DNA from: JABDIP01 sp965227455
GTDB lineage: Bacteria; Pseudomonadota; Alphaproteobacteria; DSM-16000; Inquilinaceae
DNA length: 64,000 nucleotides
NCBI GenBank assembly: GCA_965227455.1
Contig: OZ245752.1
Coordinates: 2,356,001-2,420,000, forward strand
Reading direction: 5' to 3'
Below, in pieces: positions 43,299-53,219 of this stretch (position 1 is the first letter of the stretch; every line of letters begins with the position of its first letter). The notes under the pieces are model-generated. The model worked only from the letters and a program-made list of their open reading frames with translations. It was not told the DNA's origin and searched no databases. The position numbers and the translations under genes were made by a program.

Positions 43299-43970
43299 AT
43301 GAGTCAGGAGCCCGATTTCGCCGATCTACGCCGCGAGATGGTCGCGGGTATCGCGGTGTATGCGCGCATGGTGGCGAGCGAAATCGGCATCGATCACCTG
43401 AACGACCGGGTCATGGCGGCCATGGCCAAGGTGCCGCGCCACGAATTCGTTCCCGATACGCTGCGGCCCGTCGCGTATTTCGACAGCCCGTTGCCGATCG
43501 GCCACGGTAAGACTATCGCCCAGCCCTTCATCGTCGCCCTGATGACGGATCTGCTGGAGATCGAGCCTGACGATACGGTGCTGGAGGTCGGCACCGGCAG
43601 CGGCTATCAGGCGGCGGTCCTGGCCGAGCTGGCCCGGTCGGTCTACACGATCGAGTTGATCGATGAGTTGATGGCGATCGGCAAGCGCCGGCTGGACCGG
43701 CTGGGCTATCGCAACCTGCATTTCCAGCTCGGCGACGGTGCCCGCGGATGGCCGGACCGGGCGCCATTCGACAAGATCGTCGTAACCGCCGCGCCGGAGC
43801 TGATTCCCTCGGCCTTGATCGAGCAGCTGCGGCCCGGTGGGCGCATGGTGATCCCGGCGGGAGAGCCCGGCAACCAGCAATTGATGCTGCTGGAAAAATC
43901 CGCCGGCAATCAGGTCCGCACGGCCGATCTGCTCTGCGTGAAGTTCGCTCCACTGATCACCACGCACTGA
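43299..43970 (+). CDS. pcm: Protein-L-isoaspartate O-methyltransferase
   Basis: 223-residue SAM-dependent repair enzyme that methylates isoaspartyl residues in damaged proteins. It shows RHEFVPDTLRPVAYFDSPLP, GHGKTIAQPFIVALMTDLLE and the SAM motif VLEVGTGSGYQAAVLAELA. It also shows the post I segment VYTIELIDEL and the motif LRPGGRMVIPAG. Length and motifs are normal. The downstream GH13 gene is read the same way after 141 bases. Confidence 0.94.
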   Translation: MSQEPDFADLRREMVAGIAVYARMVASEIGIDHLNDRVMAAMAKVPRHEFVPDTLRPVAYFDSPLPIGHGKTIAQPFIVALMTDLLEIEPDDTVLEVGTGSGYQAAVLAELARSVYTIELIDELMAIGKRRLDRLGYRNLHFQLGDGARGWPDRAPFDKIVVTAAPELIPSALIEQLRPGGRMVIPAGEPGNQQLMLLEKSAGNQVRTADLLCVKFAPLITTH

Positions 43971-44111
43971 CCGACACCCCGCTTACCGGAAAATGTGCCA
44001 AGCCGCGCGATCGGGGCTTGCATGCCGCCGCGACTGCGCTTAAGGGCGAGTGTCGTGGCCACCGGCCGCCGGAACTTCCGTCACCTGCATCCAACTACGG
44101 GGCTGCCGCCC

Positions 44112-45749
44112 ATGAGCGAACCTGTGCAAGAGCCGTGGTGGCGCGGCGCGGTGATCTATCAAATCTATCCGCGCAGCTTTTGCGATTCCAATGGCGACGG
44201 GGTCGGCGACCTGCCGGGCATCAGCGCGAAGCTGGATCATGTCGCGGATCTCGGCGTCGACGCGCTGTGGATCTCGCCCTTCTTTAGGTCGCCGATGCGC
44301 GATTTCGGATACGACGTATCCGATTATCGCGCGGTGGAACCGGTCTTCGGCACCAATGCGGATTTCGAGCGCCTGATCGCCGAGGCGCACGATCGCGGCC
44401 TGAAGGTGATCATCGACATGGTGCTGGCGCATTGTTCCGACGAGCATGCCTGGTTCCAGGAAAGCCGCCAGAGCCGCGACAATCCGAAGGCCGACTGGTT
44501 CGTCTGGGCCGACGCCAAGCCGGACGGTTCGCCGCCGAACAATTGGCAGTCGGTGTTCGGCGGGCCCTCCTGGCAATGGGATTCGCGCCGCAGCCAGTAC
44601 TTCCTGCACCATTTCCTGAAGAGCCAGCCGAACCTGAACTGGCACAACCCGGCCGTGGTCGACGCCATGCTGGGCGAGGTCGAGTACTGGCTAGAACGCG
44701 GGGTCGACGGGCTGCGCCTGGATGCCATCACGACCCTGGTCCACGACGCAAAGCTGCGCGACAACCCGGCGGTCGGCGACGACAGCCACACCGATTTCGG
44801 CGGCGGCCACAAGAGCCCCTTCGCGCATCAGCAGCACCTCTACGACCGCGACCGCCCGGAGATCATGGAGTGCTTCCGCAAGCTGCGGGCGCTGACCGAC
44901 CGCTATCCGGACCGGTTCATGCTGGGCGAGATCGCCGATGTGGACGCCATCGCGGCCACCGCGCGCTACACCAAGGGGACCCAGGCCCTGCACAGCGGCT
45001 ATACGTTCCAACTCACCCAGCAGGCCTATGGTTGGGACCATTTCCACAAGGTTGTCGGCCGCTTCGAGTCGCTGATCGGCGATGGCTGGCCGACCTACGC
45101 CTTCAGCAACCACGACTGCGTCCGCGCCATCAGCCGCTGGAGCACCAGCGCGGATACCGAAGGCGATCATGCGGCACTGGCCAAGATGCTAATGGCCTGC
45201 CTGGCATCGCTGCGCGGCAGCGTTTGTATCTACCAGGGCGAGGAGCTGGGCCTGACAGAGGCCGATCTCGATTTCGAGGATCTGCGCGATCCCTGGGGTA
45301 TCGAGTTCTATCCTGCGCATAAAGGGCGGGACGGCTGCCGCACGCCGATGCCCTGGACCGCCGAGGGCGTGAATGCGGGATTTGGCGACGGCCGAGCCTG
45401 GCTGCCGGTTCCCGACGAGCACCGTCTGATGGCCGTGGACCGGCAATCCGCGGACCCGGATTCCGTCCTCAACGCCTATCGTCAATTCCTGGCGTGGCGG
45501 CGCGAGCACCGGGCCCTGGTCGTCGGCGATCTTGTCTTCGTGCAGACCGCTGACCCGGTCTTCGCCTTCGAACGCCGCCTGGGCGAAGACCGCATCCTCT
45601 GCGCCTTCAATCTGAGCAATCAGCCGGCGGCGATGACCCTGCGGGGTGAGTGGCAGCCCCTGGACGGCCACGGGTTTTCGGCCGAGCTGCGGAATGGGGA
45701 GGTCTCGATGCCGGCCTTCGGCGTCTTCTTCGGCTATGGCGGCGATTGA
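44112..45749 (+). CDS. GH13 alpha-glucosidase / oligo-1,6-glucosidase
   Basis: 545-residue glycoside hydrolase of family 13 acting on alpha-glucosidic bonds. The (beta/alpha)8 motifs are VIYQIYPRSFCDSNGDGVGD, IIDMVLAHCSDEH, DGLRLDAIT with nucleophile Asp204, FMLGEIADVD with acid/base Glu273, and FSNHD with Asp335. Start 44112 (MSEPVQEPWWRG) is chosen because the domain begins within a few residues; an in-frame ATG at 43995 adds 39 residues without similarity. No signal peptide, so cytoplasmic. Exact linkage preference (1,4 against 1,6) is not resolved. Confidence 0.93.
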   Translation: MSEPVQEPWWRGAVIYQIYPRSFCDSNGDGVGDLPGISAKLDHVADLGVDALWISPFFRSPMRDFGYDVSDYRAVEPVFGTNADFERLIAEAHDRGLKVIIDMVLAHCSDEHAWFQESRQSRDNPKADWFVWADAKPDGSPPNNWQSVFGGPSWQWDSRRSQYFLHHFLKSQPNLNWHNPAVVDAMLGEVEYWLERGVDGLRLDAITTLVHDAKLRDNPAVGDDSHTDFGGGHKSPFAHQQHLYDRDRPEIMECFRKLRALTDRYPDRFMLGEIADVDAIAATARYTKGTQALHSGYTFQLTQQAYGWDHFHKVVGRFESLIGDGWPTYAFSNHDCVRAISRWSTSADTEGDHAALAKMLMACLASLRGSVCIYQGEELGLTEADLDFEDLRDPWGIEFYPAHKGRDGCRTPMPWTAEGVNAGFGDGRAWLPVPDEHRLMAVDRQSADPDSVLNAYRQFLAWRREHRALVVGDLVFVQTADPVFAFERRLGEDRILCAFNLSNQPAAMTLRGEWQPLDGHGFSAELRNGEVSMPAFGVFFGYGGD

Positions 45750-45864
45750 GGGCGGCGGGCCGGGTCGCGCTGATTGAAATTCACGACTGACTGAGCGGAG
45801 GGAATGGTCGCGGCCGCCCTTCGACGGCCGCTAGAGGAGAATGTGCGGGCCGAGGCCCCGCAGG

Positions 45865-46185
45865 TCAGGCCGAGGGGTCTTCGCCGGCCTTGAGCTGCAG
45901 CTCTTCCCAGGCGACGCCGCTGGCGATCAGGCAGGTCAGCCCGCCCGGCGTCGAGACCAGCATCGTCCAGGTTCCGGACGGGGCGGCCAGCACCTCGAGG
46001 ACACGGCCCTGGGCGTCCAGGCCCATGGCGACCGGCTTTTCGGAATAGCCGTCTTCCAGATGCGACATGATGGCGGTGCGTTCGCCGCAGGGGACGCGCT
46101 GTTGCTGTTGAGCGGAAGCAGTGGCGGAAGCAATCAGGGCGCCGGCAAATACAGTCGCGGTAACGGTCTTCAGAAGTCCACTCAT
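45865..46185 (-). CDS. Small exported hypothetical protein
   Basis: 106-residue protein with a signal peptide (about residues 1-25, LLKTVTATVFAGALIASATA), then a Gln run (QQQQ). The domain that follows has two Cys (RVPCGERTA, LTCLIASG) that could form a disulphide. The segment MGLDAQGRVLEVLAAPSGTW resembles small periplasmic proteins of unknown function in alphaproteobacteria. Start 46185 opens the signal peptide; a longer frame to 46218 does not improve it. It is convergent with the GH13 gene across a short hairpin (45810-45831). Confidence 0.7.
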   Translation of the reverse strand: MSGLLKTVTATVFAGALIASATASAQQQQRVPCGERTAIMSHLEDGYSEKPVAMGLDAQGRVLEVLAAPSGTWTMLVSTPGGLTCLIASGVAWEELQLKAGEDPSA

Positions 46186-46586
46186 CCTATTCTCCTCTCG
46201 ACCGTCGATAGGCCGCATTATTGGCCCTCTCCCTTGCAGGCCGCGGACGAAAGAAGCGAATAATTACCTTATGACGGCAAAATATTGCTGCGACGCCCTC
46301 TCGGTTTGTGACAATAGTACGAAATGATTACTTACGTACTGATTGGCACGTTCTGACAATAATCATGAGGAAAAAAGGTTAACGGCCCATTAAAGAAATA
46401 CAGATCCAATAAGTTGAACAAGTTATCGAAATGGAAACGCCGGTAATACTTTGTTAGGACTTTCGGCATCATCGCGTCGAGAATAAGGCAAATAGCCCCT
46501 CCGGCCGCCACAATTCGCGGCCGATGCGACCGGTTCGCAGGGCGGGAATTCACACAGATGTGACCGTCCCGATCGGAACCGCCGGA
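46186..46586. other. Intergenic AT-rich region (401 bases)
   Basis: No gene is supported. The stretch from about 46,250 to 46,520 is much lower in GC than the rest of the window and has no repeats, RNA gene or clear promoter boxes that I can defend. It presumably contains the promoter of the small exported protein gene on the minus strand and the 3' region of the Tag-like gene. Confidence 0.5.
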
Positions 46587-47255
46587 TCACTCGACGCTGC
46601 AGGCAAGGATCCGGCTGATCTGGCAGAGCGGGCGCCCGCTCTGTGAACGCCAGTGGTTGAAGGCGGCCTGGACCGATTTCAGCGCCCCCTTCCCGGTCGG
46701 GTGCTTGTCGACGACGCCTTGCGCGATCAGCGCCTTGACCACGTCGTCGGAGAGAATGAACGTATCCTTGCCGATGAAGCGCAGCATGTAGGCGCCGCTG
46801 CTGCCGCCGAGACGGCTTGCGCGGTCCTTCAGCACCTGCCAGAGGCCGACAATGTCCTCCACCGGCCAGTCGGCCACGAAGCGGCCGAAGCTGCCATACT
46901 CCGTCGCGATGTCGATGACGAAGGCGGCGTTGCGACGGGCCGTCTCCAACTTCTTGTAGTTCCGGATGAGCCCGGTGTCGGACATCATCGCGTCCAGCGC
47001 CTCATCGTCCAGCATGGCGACCCGGCCGGGATGGAAGCCATGAAAGGCGGCCTCGAAGGCGGGCCATTTATCCTCTACGACGCGCCACACGAATCCCGCC
47101 TGGAACACCCGCTTGGTCATCTCCGACAGGTAGCGGTCATCCGGGATCGCCGCCAGTTCTGCGGCAGACTTGCAGTCGGGAAGCAGGGCCTCAAGGGCCG
47201 CCGGCCCACCCTTGCGCTCCGCCGCGCGCGCTTCGATATCCGCGAAATCCTCCAT
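46587..47255 (-). CDS. Divergent DNA-3-methyladenine glycosylase I (Tag)-like protein
   Basis: 222-residue helical protein. The central part VFQAGFVWRVVEDKWPAFEA and FHPGRVAMLDDEALDAMMSD plus GLIRNYKKLETARRNAAFVI aligns by eye with E. coli Tag. The catalytic Glu of Tag (LEGQQAG) is Arg here (KRVFQAG). The N-terminal HDNEWG and the Cys/His residues that hold the zinc snap are absent. It belongs to a Tag-like branch that may bind DNA without the same base-excision chemistry. Start 47255 (MEDFADIEARA) fits the family; a frame to 47330 adds unrelated residues. Confidence 0.75.
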   Translation of the reverse strand: MEDFADIEARAAERKGGPAALEALLPDCKSAAELAAIPDDRYLSEMTKRVFQAGFVWRVVEDKWPAFEAAFHGFHPGRVAMLDDEALDAMMSDTGLIRNYKKLETARRNAAFVIDIATEYGSFGRFVADWPVEDIVGLWQVLKDRASRLGGSSGAYMLRFIGKDTFILSDDVVKALIAQGVVDKHPTGKGALKSVQAAFNHWRSQSGRPLCQISRILACSVE

Positions 47256-47420
47256 TGCCCCTACCCTCCCCGTCGCCGATGTGGCGAATTCGTACGGCTC
47301 GATTGAAACCGTGGTGGCAGAGCAAGGCAACAGGCGCGTCGATTACGACGTCAGCCAGCAGCCGAATTAGTGGAGCTGAATGCGTTTGAAACCGGCCGGC
47401 GCCGTAGCGACCGGGCCCAG

Positions 47421-47657
47421 TCAGGCGTCCGGGTAGAACGGGCCGGACAGCAACCGGTCGAACATCCCGGCGCGATAACCGTCTTGCAGGATGCGCAACA
47501 CGGTCTCGCGGTCCAGCAGCATGGAAATGAGATCGCCCTGGTCGCCCTCGACATCGATGACGACGTGGCTGCCATTGGCGCTGATGGACGGGTTGTCGGT
47601 CAGGACCGATTTCCGCGTGCTGCCGACTGCGACCGATATCTTTGTCTGCATCCCCAT
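47421..47657 (-). CDS. Small hypothetical protein
   Basis: 78-residue soluble protein (MGMQTKISVAVGSTRKSVLT onward) with alternating strands and then DQGDLISMLLDRETVLRILQ and DGYRAGMFDRLLSG. No family is recognised and no signal peptide is present. The start could also be the Met two codons later. Codon bias is that of a real gene. It lies between the Tag-like gene and the bactofilin hairpin, all on the same strand. Confidence 0.55.
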   Translation of the reverse strand: MGMQTKISVAVGSTRKSVLTDNPSISANGSHVVIDVEGDQGDLISMLLDRETVLRILQDGYRAGMFDRLLSGPFYPDA

Positions 47658-47821
47658 GCCGTTCGTACCGTCGGCAGGCGGCAGCCCGACCTCAGGGGCA
47701 GGGCACTCGCGCCGGGACCTCCTGCCGCACGTTGCGAGGCATGGAGTGTGCCGCCAGGACACCTAACAAGCCGTTAACCGAACGTATGATCGGTGCGGCC
47801 GGGGAGATCGCGAGGCCCAAG

Positions 47822-47850
47822 CGAAACCCCTCTCGCCGAGAGGGGTTTCG
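47822..47850 (-). repeat. Strong 12-bp hairpin downstream of the bactofilin gene
   Basis: CGAAACCCCTCT (47822-47833) pairs perfectly with AGAGGGGTTTCG (47839-47850) around CGCCG. No T-run follows on either strand, so if it terminates transcription it does so weakly. Alternatively it protects the 3' end of the bactofilin message or is a REP-like element. It lies 54 bases after the bactofilin stop. Confidence 0.6.
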
Positions 47851-47904
47851 TGACGGAAATGCCGCTTCAGGCGCGATTGCGCCGAATGCGCTGGGTATCC
47901 CGGG

Positions 47905-48354
47905 TCAGCCGTTGCTGGCGGCGGGACGCAGGGCGGCGACCTTGTCCTTCTCCTTGGTCGCCTTCTTGCTGTCGAGACGGGCGATCCGACCCTCGATGGT
48001 CGCGCCTTCGTCGACCTGCAGGGTCTCGTGATAGATGTCGCCGCTGACCTTGGCGGTGCGGGTCAGCACCACCTTGCGGGCCTTCACCTCGCCGCTGAAA
48101 ACGCCGCAGATGCGGACTGTGTCGGCCTCGACGGAACTGTTGATGATCGGCGCCTCACCGAGGGTCAGGGTGCGGCACTTGATGTTGCCCTCGACCTGGC
48201 CTTCGACAGTGATGTCGCCACTGCTTTCCAGATCGCCCTTGATCTTCAGCTCGGCGCTGATGATCGAATGGCGCGGCGGCTGGCCGTCGGTGCCCTTGCC
48301 GGTGGGAATGGTGGCGGACTGCGAACCCGGTTCCTTATCCGTCTGGAAGATCAT
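47905..48354 (-). CDS. Bactofilin (polymer-forming cytoskeletal protein)
   Basis: 149-residue bactofilin, which self-assembles without nucleotide into filaments that place cell-envelope machinery. The right-handed beta-helix core (about residues 30-125) has the repeating ISAELKIKGDLESSGDITVE, GQVEGNIKCRTLTLG, GEVKARKVVLTRTAKVSGDI pattern, flanked by polar tails (a Lys-rich end). Start 48354 (MIFQTDKEPGS) gives the usual short tail; the upstream frame from 48414 adds residues unlike the family. Confidence 0.93.
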   Translation of the reverse strand: MIFQTDKEPGSQSATIPTGKGTDGQPPRHSIISAELKIKGDLESSGDITVEGQVEGNIKCRTLTLGEAPIINSSVEADTVRICGVFSGEVKARKVVLTRTAKVSGDIYHETLQVDEGATIEGRIARLDSKKATKEKDKVAALRPAASNG

Positions 48355-48470
48355 TCCGGATGACTCCTGTGATGCGAAGCGGCACCACTGGTAGTAAGCC
48401 GGTTTGGTTAACAATTGCTAACCAAGATTGACAATTTATTCACCGCGTGGCCGAGGGGTCACAGCCGACA

Positions 48471-50360
48471 TCATGGCCCGCCTTCTCCGGCCTCCGGGCC
48501 CGCGAACATGCGGAATACCTCGATCTGCCCCGACCGCCCCCGCAAGGTCGGCGATCCCACCGACCGGCAGTCGCCGACAACCGCTGCATCCTGCTCCCTG
48601 GCGGACTCGACCGTCGCGGCGCTCGCCAGGATGATGGCGTCGGCGCCTTCCTGATGGCCGGCGCCGAACGCCTCGATCCGGGCCGCCGCGTTCACCGTGT
48701 CTCCGACGACCGTATAATTGTACCGGCTGGTCGAACCGATATTGCCGACCACCGCCGGGCCGCTATGCAATCCGATTCGCACGCGTACGGGAGGGTCGCC
48801 TGCCTGCCTCTGGCGTTCCGCCTCCTGTGCTGTCGATGCGGCGATCGCCCGCGCCGCGCGAACCGCGCGCAGGGCGTGATCGGGCTGGTCTTCAGGTGCG
48901 CCCCAGAATGCCATCAGACCGTCTCCGATGTATTTGTCGACGGTGCCGTCCTCCCGTTCGACGCAATCGGAGATGATGGCGAAATGGCTGTTCAGCAAGG
49001 CCGCCGTCTCCGCCGCCGTACGCGGTTCGGCCAGGGTGCTGAAGCCGATGATGTCGGTGAACATCACCGTCACCTCGCGTTCCTCGGACACCAGGCTGGC
49101 ACCGGCGCCGCCGCGTATCAGCCGCAGTACCAGGGATTTTGGGACATAGGCCTCGAACCAGCGCAGCCCCGCCACCATGGCATTGAACGCCGCCGTGGCG
49201 TGGGCGATCTCGCGTATGCGGCTGTCGGGCAGCAGCGTGACTTGGTCGATATCCAGCGTGCTCAGGCTCTTTGCCGCCGTGGCGATCTGGCTGATCTTGC
49301 GGCTGATCGGCAGCGCGATGACGAAGCCGGCCGGCACCGAAACCAACAGGATGGCGATGCTGACGCCGATCGCCAGCAACAGGCTCAGCAATTCGTCCTC
49401 GACCTCCGATGCCGGAAAGATGATGCCCAGGGTCCAGGGTCGACTGCCATAGGCAGCAATAGGCCGCATCAGGATCAGGTATTCGGGATCCTCGGGATCG
49501 GCGCCGGCCGGGCCGAGAACGAAATTGCCACGCCCATGTTCGACGAGCTCTTGCTCAGACCGGTTGGTGAGGGCGGAGACCAGCACGGGATCGTCGAACT
49601 CGTCGATGGAGGGGAGCGGCGGACGCCCGATGGTCTCGGAATGGTCGACCGTCATATCGAGCAAGGCGCGGTGCGCCAGGACATAGTCGTCGTCATAGAT
49701 CAGGAAGCCGTCCATTCCCGTTTCCACGAACAGATCCGACAGGAAACGCGACAGATCGCCGATCGACACGCCGAACAGCAGGACACCGATCACGACGCCG
49801 TCGCGGCGCACCGTGCGGCGCAGGGAAACTATCGTCTGTTCAAGCTGCGGTTCCCAGGAGGGGTCGGCCCAGAATGGCGCCCCTCGGGCAATGGTCTCGT
49901 CGGTTATCTCCTGGAAATCCGGGACCCCGGCGAGACTGCCAATGTAGGTCAGGATGTCATTGCCGAAACGGCCGACGCGGACGGCGTTGAATTCGAGATC
50001 GTGGTAGCTGATCCCGGTGACCTGCGGGGTCGCGGCCAGCGCCGCATGAAACGTGGCCCCCATGACGTCCGGATCTGCGATATCGATTTCGCCCGACGCG
50101 ATCAAATCGGCCAGAAAGCGCGATTGGTCGGCGATCGGATCGAACTGGTGGCTGACACGGATCGCGACATTGTCCAGCGCCAGGTTCGCCTTGTCACCGA
50201 GCAGGATAAGGGTGCTGCGCCCCAGATTGGTCACGCCGACGATCAGGACCCCGGCAACCGCCGCCAATACGAGGCCGCCAAACCCCACGACCAGGATCGT
50301 CCAGATTGGAAGCCGAAAACGCCTCCTGAGCCCTGGCACCGCGGCCGAGTCTTTGGTCAT
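48471..50360 (-). CDS. Class III adenylate cyclase with periplasmic Cache-type sensor and HAMP
   Basis: 629-residue membrane cyclase. Transmembrane helix 1 (about 15-40) is followed by a large periplasmic sensor (about 45-330), helix 2 (about 338-365) and a HAMP segment. The class III catalytic domain (about 430-605) has the metal Asp in VTVMFTDIIGFST, substrate Lys and second metal Asp in VDKYIGDGLMAFWGAP, and the transition-state Asn/Arg in VVGDTVNAAARIE. It should make cAMP in response to an outside signal. Start 50360 (MTKDSAAVPG) puts the first helix at the N-terminus. Next to agmatine deiminase but probably separate. Confidence 0.88.
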   Translation of the reverse strand: MTKDSAAVPGLRRRFRLPIWTILVVGFGGLVLAAVAGVLIVGVTNLGRSTLILLGDKANLALDNVAIRVSHQFDPIADQSRFLADLIASGEIDIADPDVMGATFHAALAATPQVTGISYHDLEFNAVRVGRFGNDILTYIGSLAGVPDFQEITDETIARGAPFWADPSWEPQLEQTIVSLRRTVRRDGVVIGVLLFGVSIGDLSRFLSDLFVETGMDGFLIYDDDYVLAHRALLDMTVDHSETIGRPPLPSIDEFDDPVLVSALTNRSEQELVEHGRGNFVLGPAGADPEDPEYLILMRPIAAYGSRPWTLGIIFPASEVEDELLSLLLAIGVSIAILLVSVPAGFVIALPISRKISQIATAAKSLSTLDIDQVTLLPDSRIREIAHATAAFNAMVAGLRWFEAYVPKSLVLRLIRGGAGASLVSEEREVTVMFTDIIGFSTLAEPRTAAETAALLNSHFAIISDCVEREDGTVDKYIGDGLMAFWGAPEDQPDHALRAVRAARAIAASTAQEAERQRQAGDPPVRVRIGLHSGPAVVGNIGSTSRYNYTVVGDTVNAAARIEAFGAGHQEGADAIILASAATVESAREQDAAVVGDCRSVGSPTLRGRSGQIEVFRMFAGPEAGEGGP

Positions 50361-50451
50361 CGGCCAACGATCCCGCCAGCAGCGGCGCAAGGCAATAGCC
50401 AATGCGCGGCTATCCGGCCGATCACTTGCCCTCCACGGTCATGGCCGGAGC

Positions 50452-51471
50452 TTAGTCGACGGCCGGCTGCTGCTGGGTGATGCAGTGGATGCCGCCGCCG
50501 CCGACCACGATGTCCTGGGCCGGAACCTGCACTACCTTCCGGTCGGGGAAGGCCTCGCGGTAGATGCGAAACGCCCGATCGTCCTGCTCGCTCTCCAGAT
50601 CCGGCACGATCACGCCGCCATTGGCGATGTAGCAATTGGCGTAGGACAGGGTGATGCGGCGGCCGTCGGCACGCTCCCGGCGGCGCGGCGTGGGAAGCTC
50701 GATCACCTCGAGCGTTCGGCCCTGCGCATCCGACGCCGATCGGAGCCGGGCCAGATTGTCCTGGAAGATCCGGAAATTGGGATCGTCCTCGTCTTCGGTG
50801 GAACAGGTCAGAACGACGCCGGGTGCCGCGAAACAGGCGATTTCGTCGATATGACCGGCGGTTTCGTCGCCGTCATAGCCCTCGGCCAGCCAAATCACCT
50901 GATCGACGCCGAGAAATTCCTTCAGGTGGCGCTCCATCTCCTCTCGGCTAACATCGGGATTGCGGTTGGGATCCAGCAGGCATTGCTCGGTCACCAGGGC
51001 CGTGCCTTCGCCATCCACATGGACGGCGCCGCCCTCCAGCACGATGGGCGCCTCGAAGGACTGGATGTCGAGCCGCTCCGCCATCCGGGAGGCCAGCTGC
51101 GCATCCTGGCCATAGATCTCGTAGACCTTGCCCCAGCCGTTGAAGCGCCAGTCGACACCGGCCAGCTTGCCTTTCCGGTCGGTGACGAAGGTCGGGCCGG
51201 TATCGCGCATCCAGCTGTCGTCGATCGGCAGCGACAGGATCTCGATGCCGGCGCCGGCGGCCAGGGACGCCTCCGCCACGTCTGACGGATTGCAGACCAT
51301 CGTCACGGGCTCGAACTCGGCGATCGCCTGGGCCACGGCCACATAGGCGGCGCGGGCCGCGTCCAGACCGTCGCCCCACAGGGACTCCCGGCAGGGCCAC
51401 GCCATCCAGCATCGGTCATGCCGGTCCCATTCGGCGGGCATGGAAAACCCTGCGGCGCGCGGTGTGGACAT
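50452..51471 (-). CDS. aguA: Agmatine deiminase
   Basis: 339-residue enzyme converting agmatine to N-carbamoylputrescine and ammonia. The guanidine-group fold is shown by FSMPAEWDRHDRCWMAWP, DDSWMRDTGPTFV and EGGAVHVDGEGTALVTEQCL. AEGYDGDETAGHIDEIACF carries the His and Asp residues and GGGGIHCITQQQP near the end carries catalytic Cys330. Start 51471 (MSTPRAAGF) opens the family. N-carbamoylputrescine amidohydrolase (aguB), the next step, is not beside it. It is divergent from speDE, putting two routes to polyamines back to back. Confidence 0.95.
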   Translation of the reverse strand: MSTPRAAGFSMPAEWDRHDRCWMAWPCRESLWGDGLDAARAAYVAVAQAIAEFEPVTMVCNPSDVAEASLAAGAGIEILSLPIDDSWMRDTGPTFVTDRKGKLAGVDWRFNGWGKVYEIYGQDAQLASRMAERLDIQSFEAPIVLEGGAVHVDGEGTALVTEQCLLDPNRNPDVSREEMERHLKEFLGVDQVIWLAEGYDGDETAGHIDEIACFAAPGVVLTCSTEDEDDPNFRIFQDNLARLRSASDAQGRTLEVIELPTPRRRERADGRRITLSYANCYIANGGVIVPDLESEQDDRAFRIYREAFPDRKVVQVPAQDIVVGGGGIHCITQQQPAVD

Positions 51472-51675
51472 GGATTTTCGCCCTTGAGTCAGAACGTTAT
51501 TCCGGCCGGGATCATTCATTAGCCTACCGGCGTAAAGGCGGGTTTACAACTCGACCGCATGCCGGGGCGGGTGGTCTAATCGCCGGCAAGCGAGTTTACT
51601 TGCAATTCCCCTGCATGCGGTGCATATCGCCGCCCCTGGAGTGCAACAGGTCAACAGGGGGTGGGGAACCGGGCG

Positions 51676-52157
51676 ATGGCGACAAAAACGGCGGCTTGGA
51701 AACCGCAAAGCGGCGAAGAGCAGTTCATCCGGCCGGTCGAGTCCGATCGGGCGGCATCCCTGGACCGGTTCGAGACCGGCGACGGCCGCAAGGATTTCAT
51801 GATCGAGCGCGACGGCATGGCCTATGCCGGCACGCATCTGATCATCGACCTCTATGGCGCCAGCGGCATCGACGATATCGCCCATGTGGAGTCCACGCTC
51901 ACCGACTGCGTCAAGGCGGCCGGTGCGACCCTGCTGCATATCCACCTGCATCATTTCACGCCGAACAACGGCGTTTCCGGCGTCGCGGTGCTGGCCGAGT
52001 CCCATATCAGCATCCATTCCTGGCCGGAGACCGGCTATGCGGCCCTGGATGTCTTCATGTGCGGCCATGCCGACCCGCACCGCACCATCGACGTGCTGCG
52101 CCGGGCTTTCCGTCCGGAGCGGATCGAGGTCAGCGAGCATCTGCGCGGCGGCGGTTC

Positions 52158-52161
<4 letters not shown>
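51676..52161 (+). CDS. speD: S-adenosylmethionine decarboxylase proenzyme
   Basis: 161-residue pyruvoyl-dependent decarboxylase that supplies aminopropyl groups. The self-cleavage site is Glu108-Ser109 within VLAESHISIHSWPETGYAAL; His114 and Cys129 (FMCG) are the processing and catalytic residues. An N-terminal extension of about 45 residues precedes the conserved GTHLIIDLYGA, so this is longer than the usual 120-130-residue prokaryotic form. GTG at 51661 is an alternative start, adding 5 residues. It overlaps speE by four bases. Confidence 0.94.
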
Positions 52162-53006
<845 letters not shown>

Positions 53007-53206
53007 CGCGATCTTCGATCGGGTCGTCCTCAGACCCCTCACCCTCCCAACGCTTCGCGTCGGGTCCCTCCCTCTCCCGCAAGGGGAGAGGGGTGTTTCT
53101 TTCGCCGGTTCCGATTGAAGCCCCTCTCCCCTTGCGGGAGAGGGAGGGACCCGCGCGTCAGCGTGGGAGGGTGAGGGGTCTAATGAACGCTTGATCGAAG
53201 ATCGCG
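53007..53206. repeat. Long imperfect inverted repeat between speE and potI
   Basis: Left arm 53007-53093 and right arm 53121-53206 are about 85% complementary, with a 27-base spacer. The ends (CGCGATCTTCGATC) and the inner 31 bases, including GGGTCCCTCCCTCTCCCGC, match exactly. The inner arms can also fold on themselves (CCCTCTCCC...GGGGAGAGGG). It fills nearly the whole gap between convergent genes. Such GGGTCCCTCCCTCTCCC-type palindromes occur as dispersed repeats in proteobacteria. It may act as a two-way terminator or be a remnant of a small mobile repeat. Confidence 0.85.
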
Positions 53207-53219
53207 AATGCCTGAACCG

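Noticed and set aside
46332..46553. 73-codon minus-strand frame in the AT-rich gap
   Set aside because: No ribosome-binding site, no codon bias and no recognisable protein; treated as chance.
51462..52157. Upstream extension of the speE frame
   Set aside because: The frame is open by chance through speD; the conserved protein starts at GTG 52158, which overlaps the speD stop.
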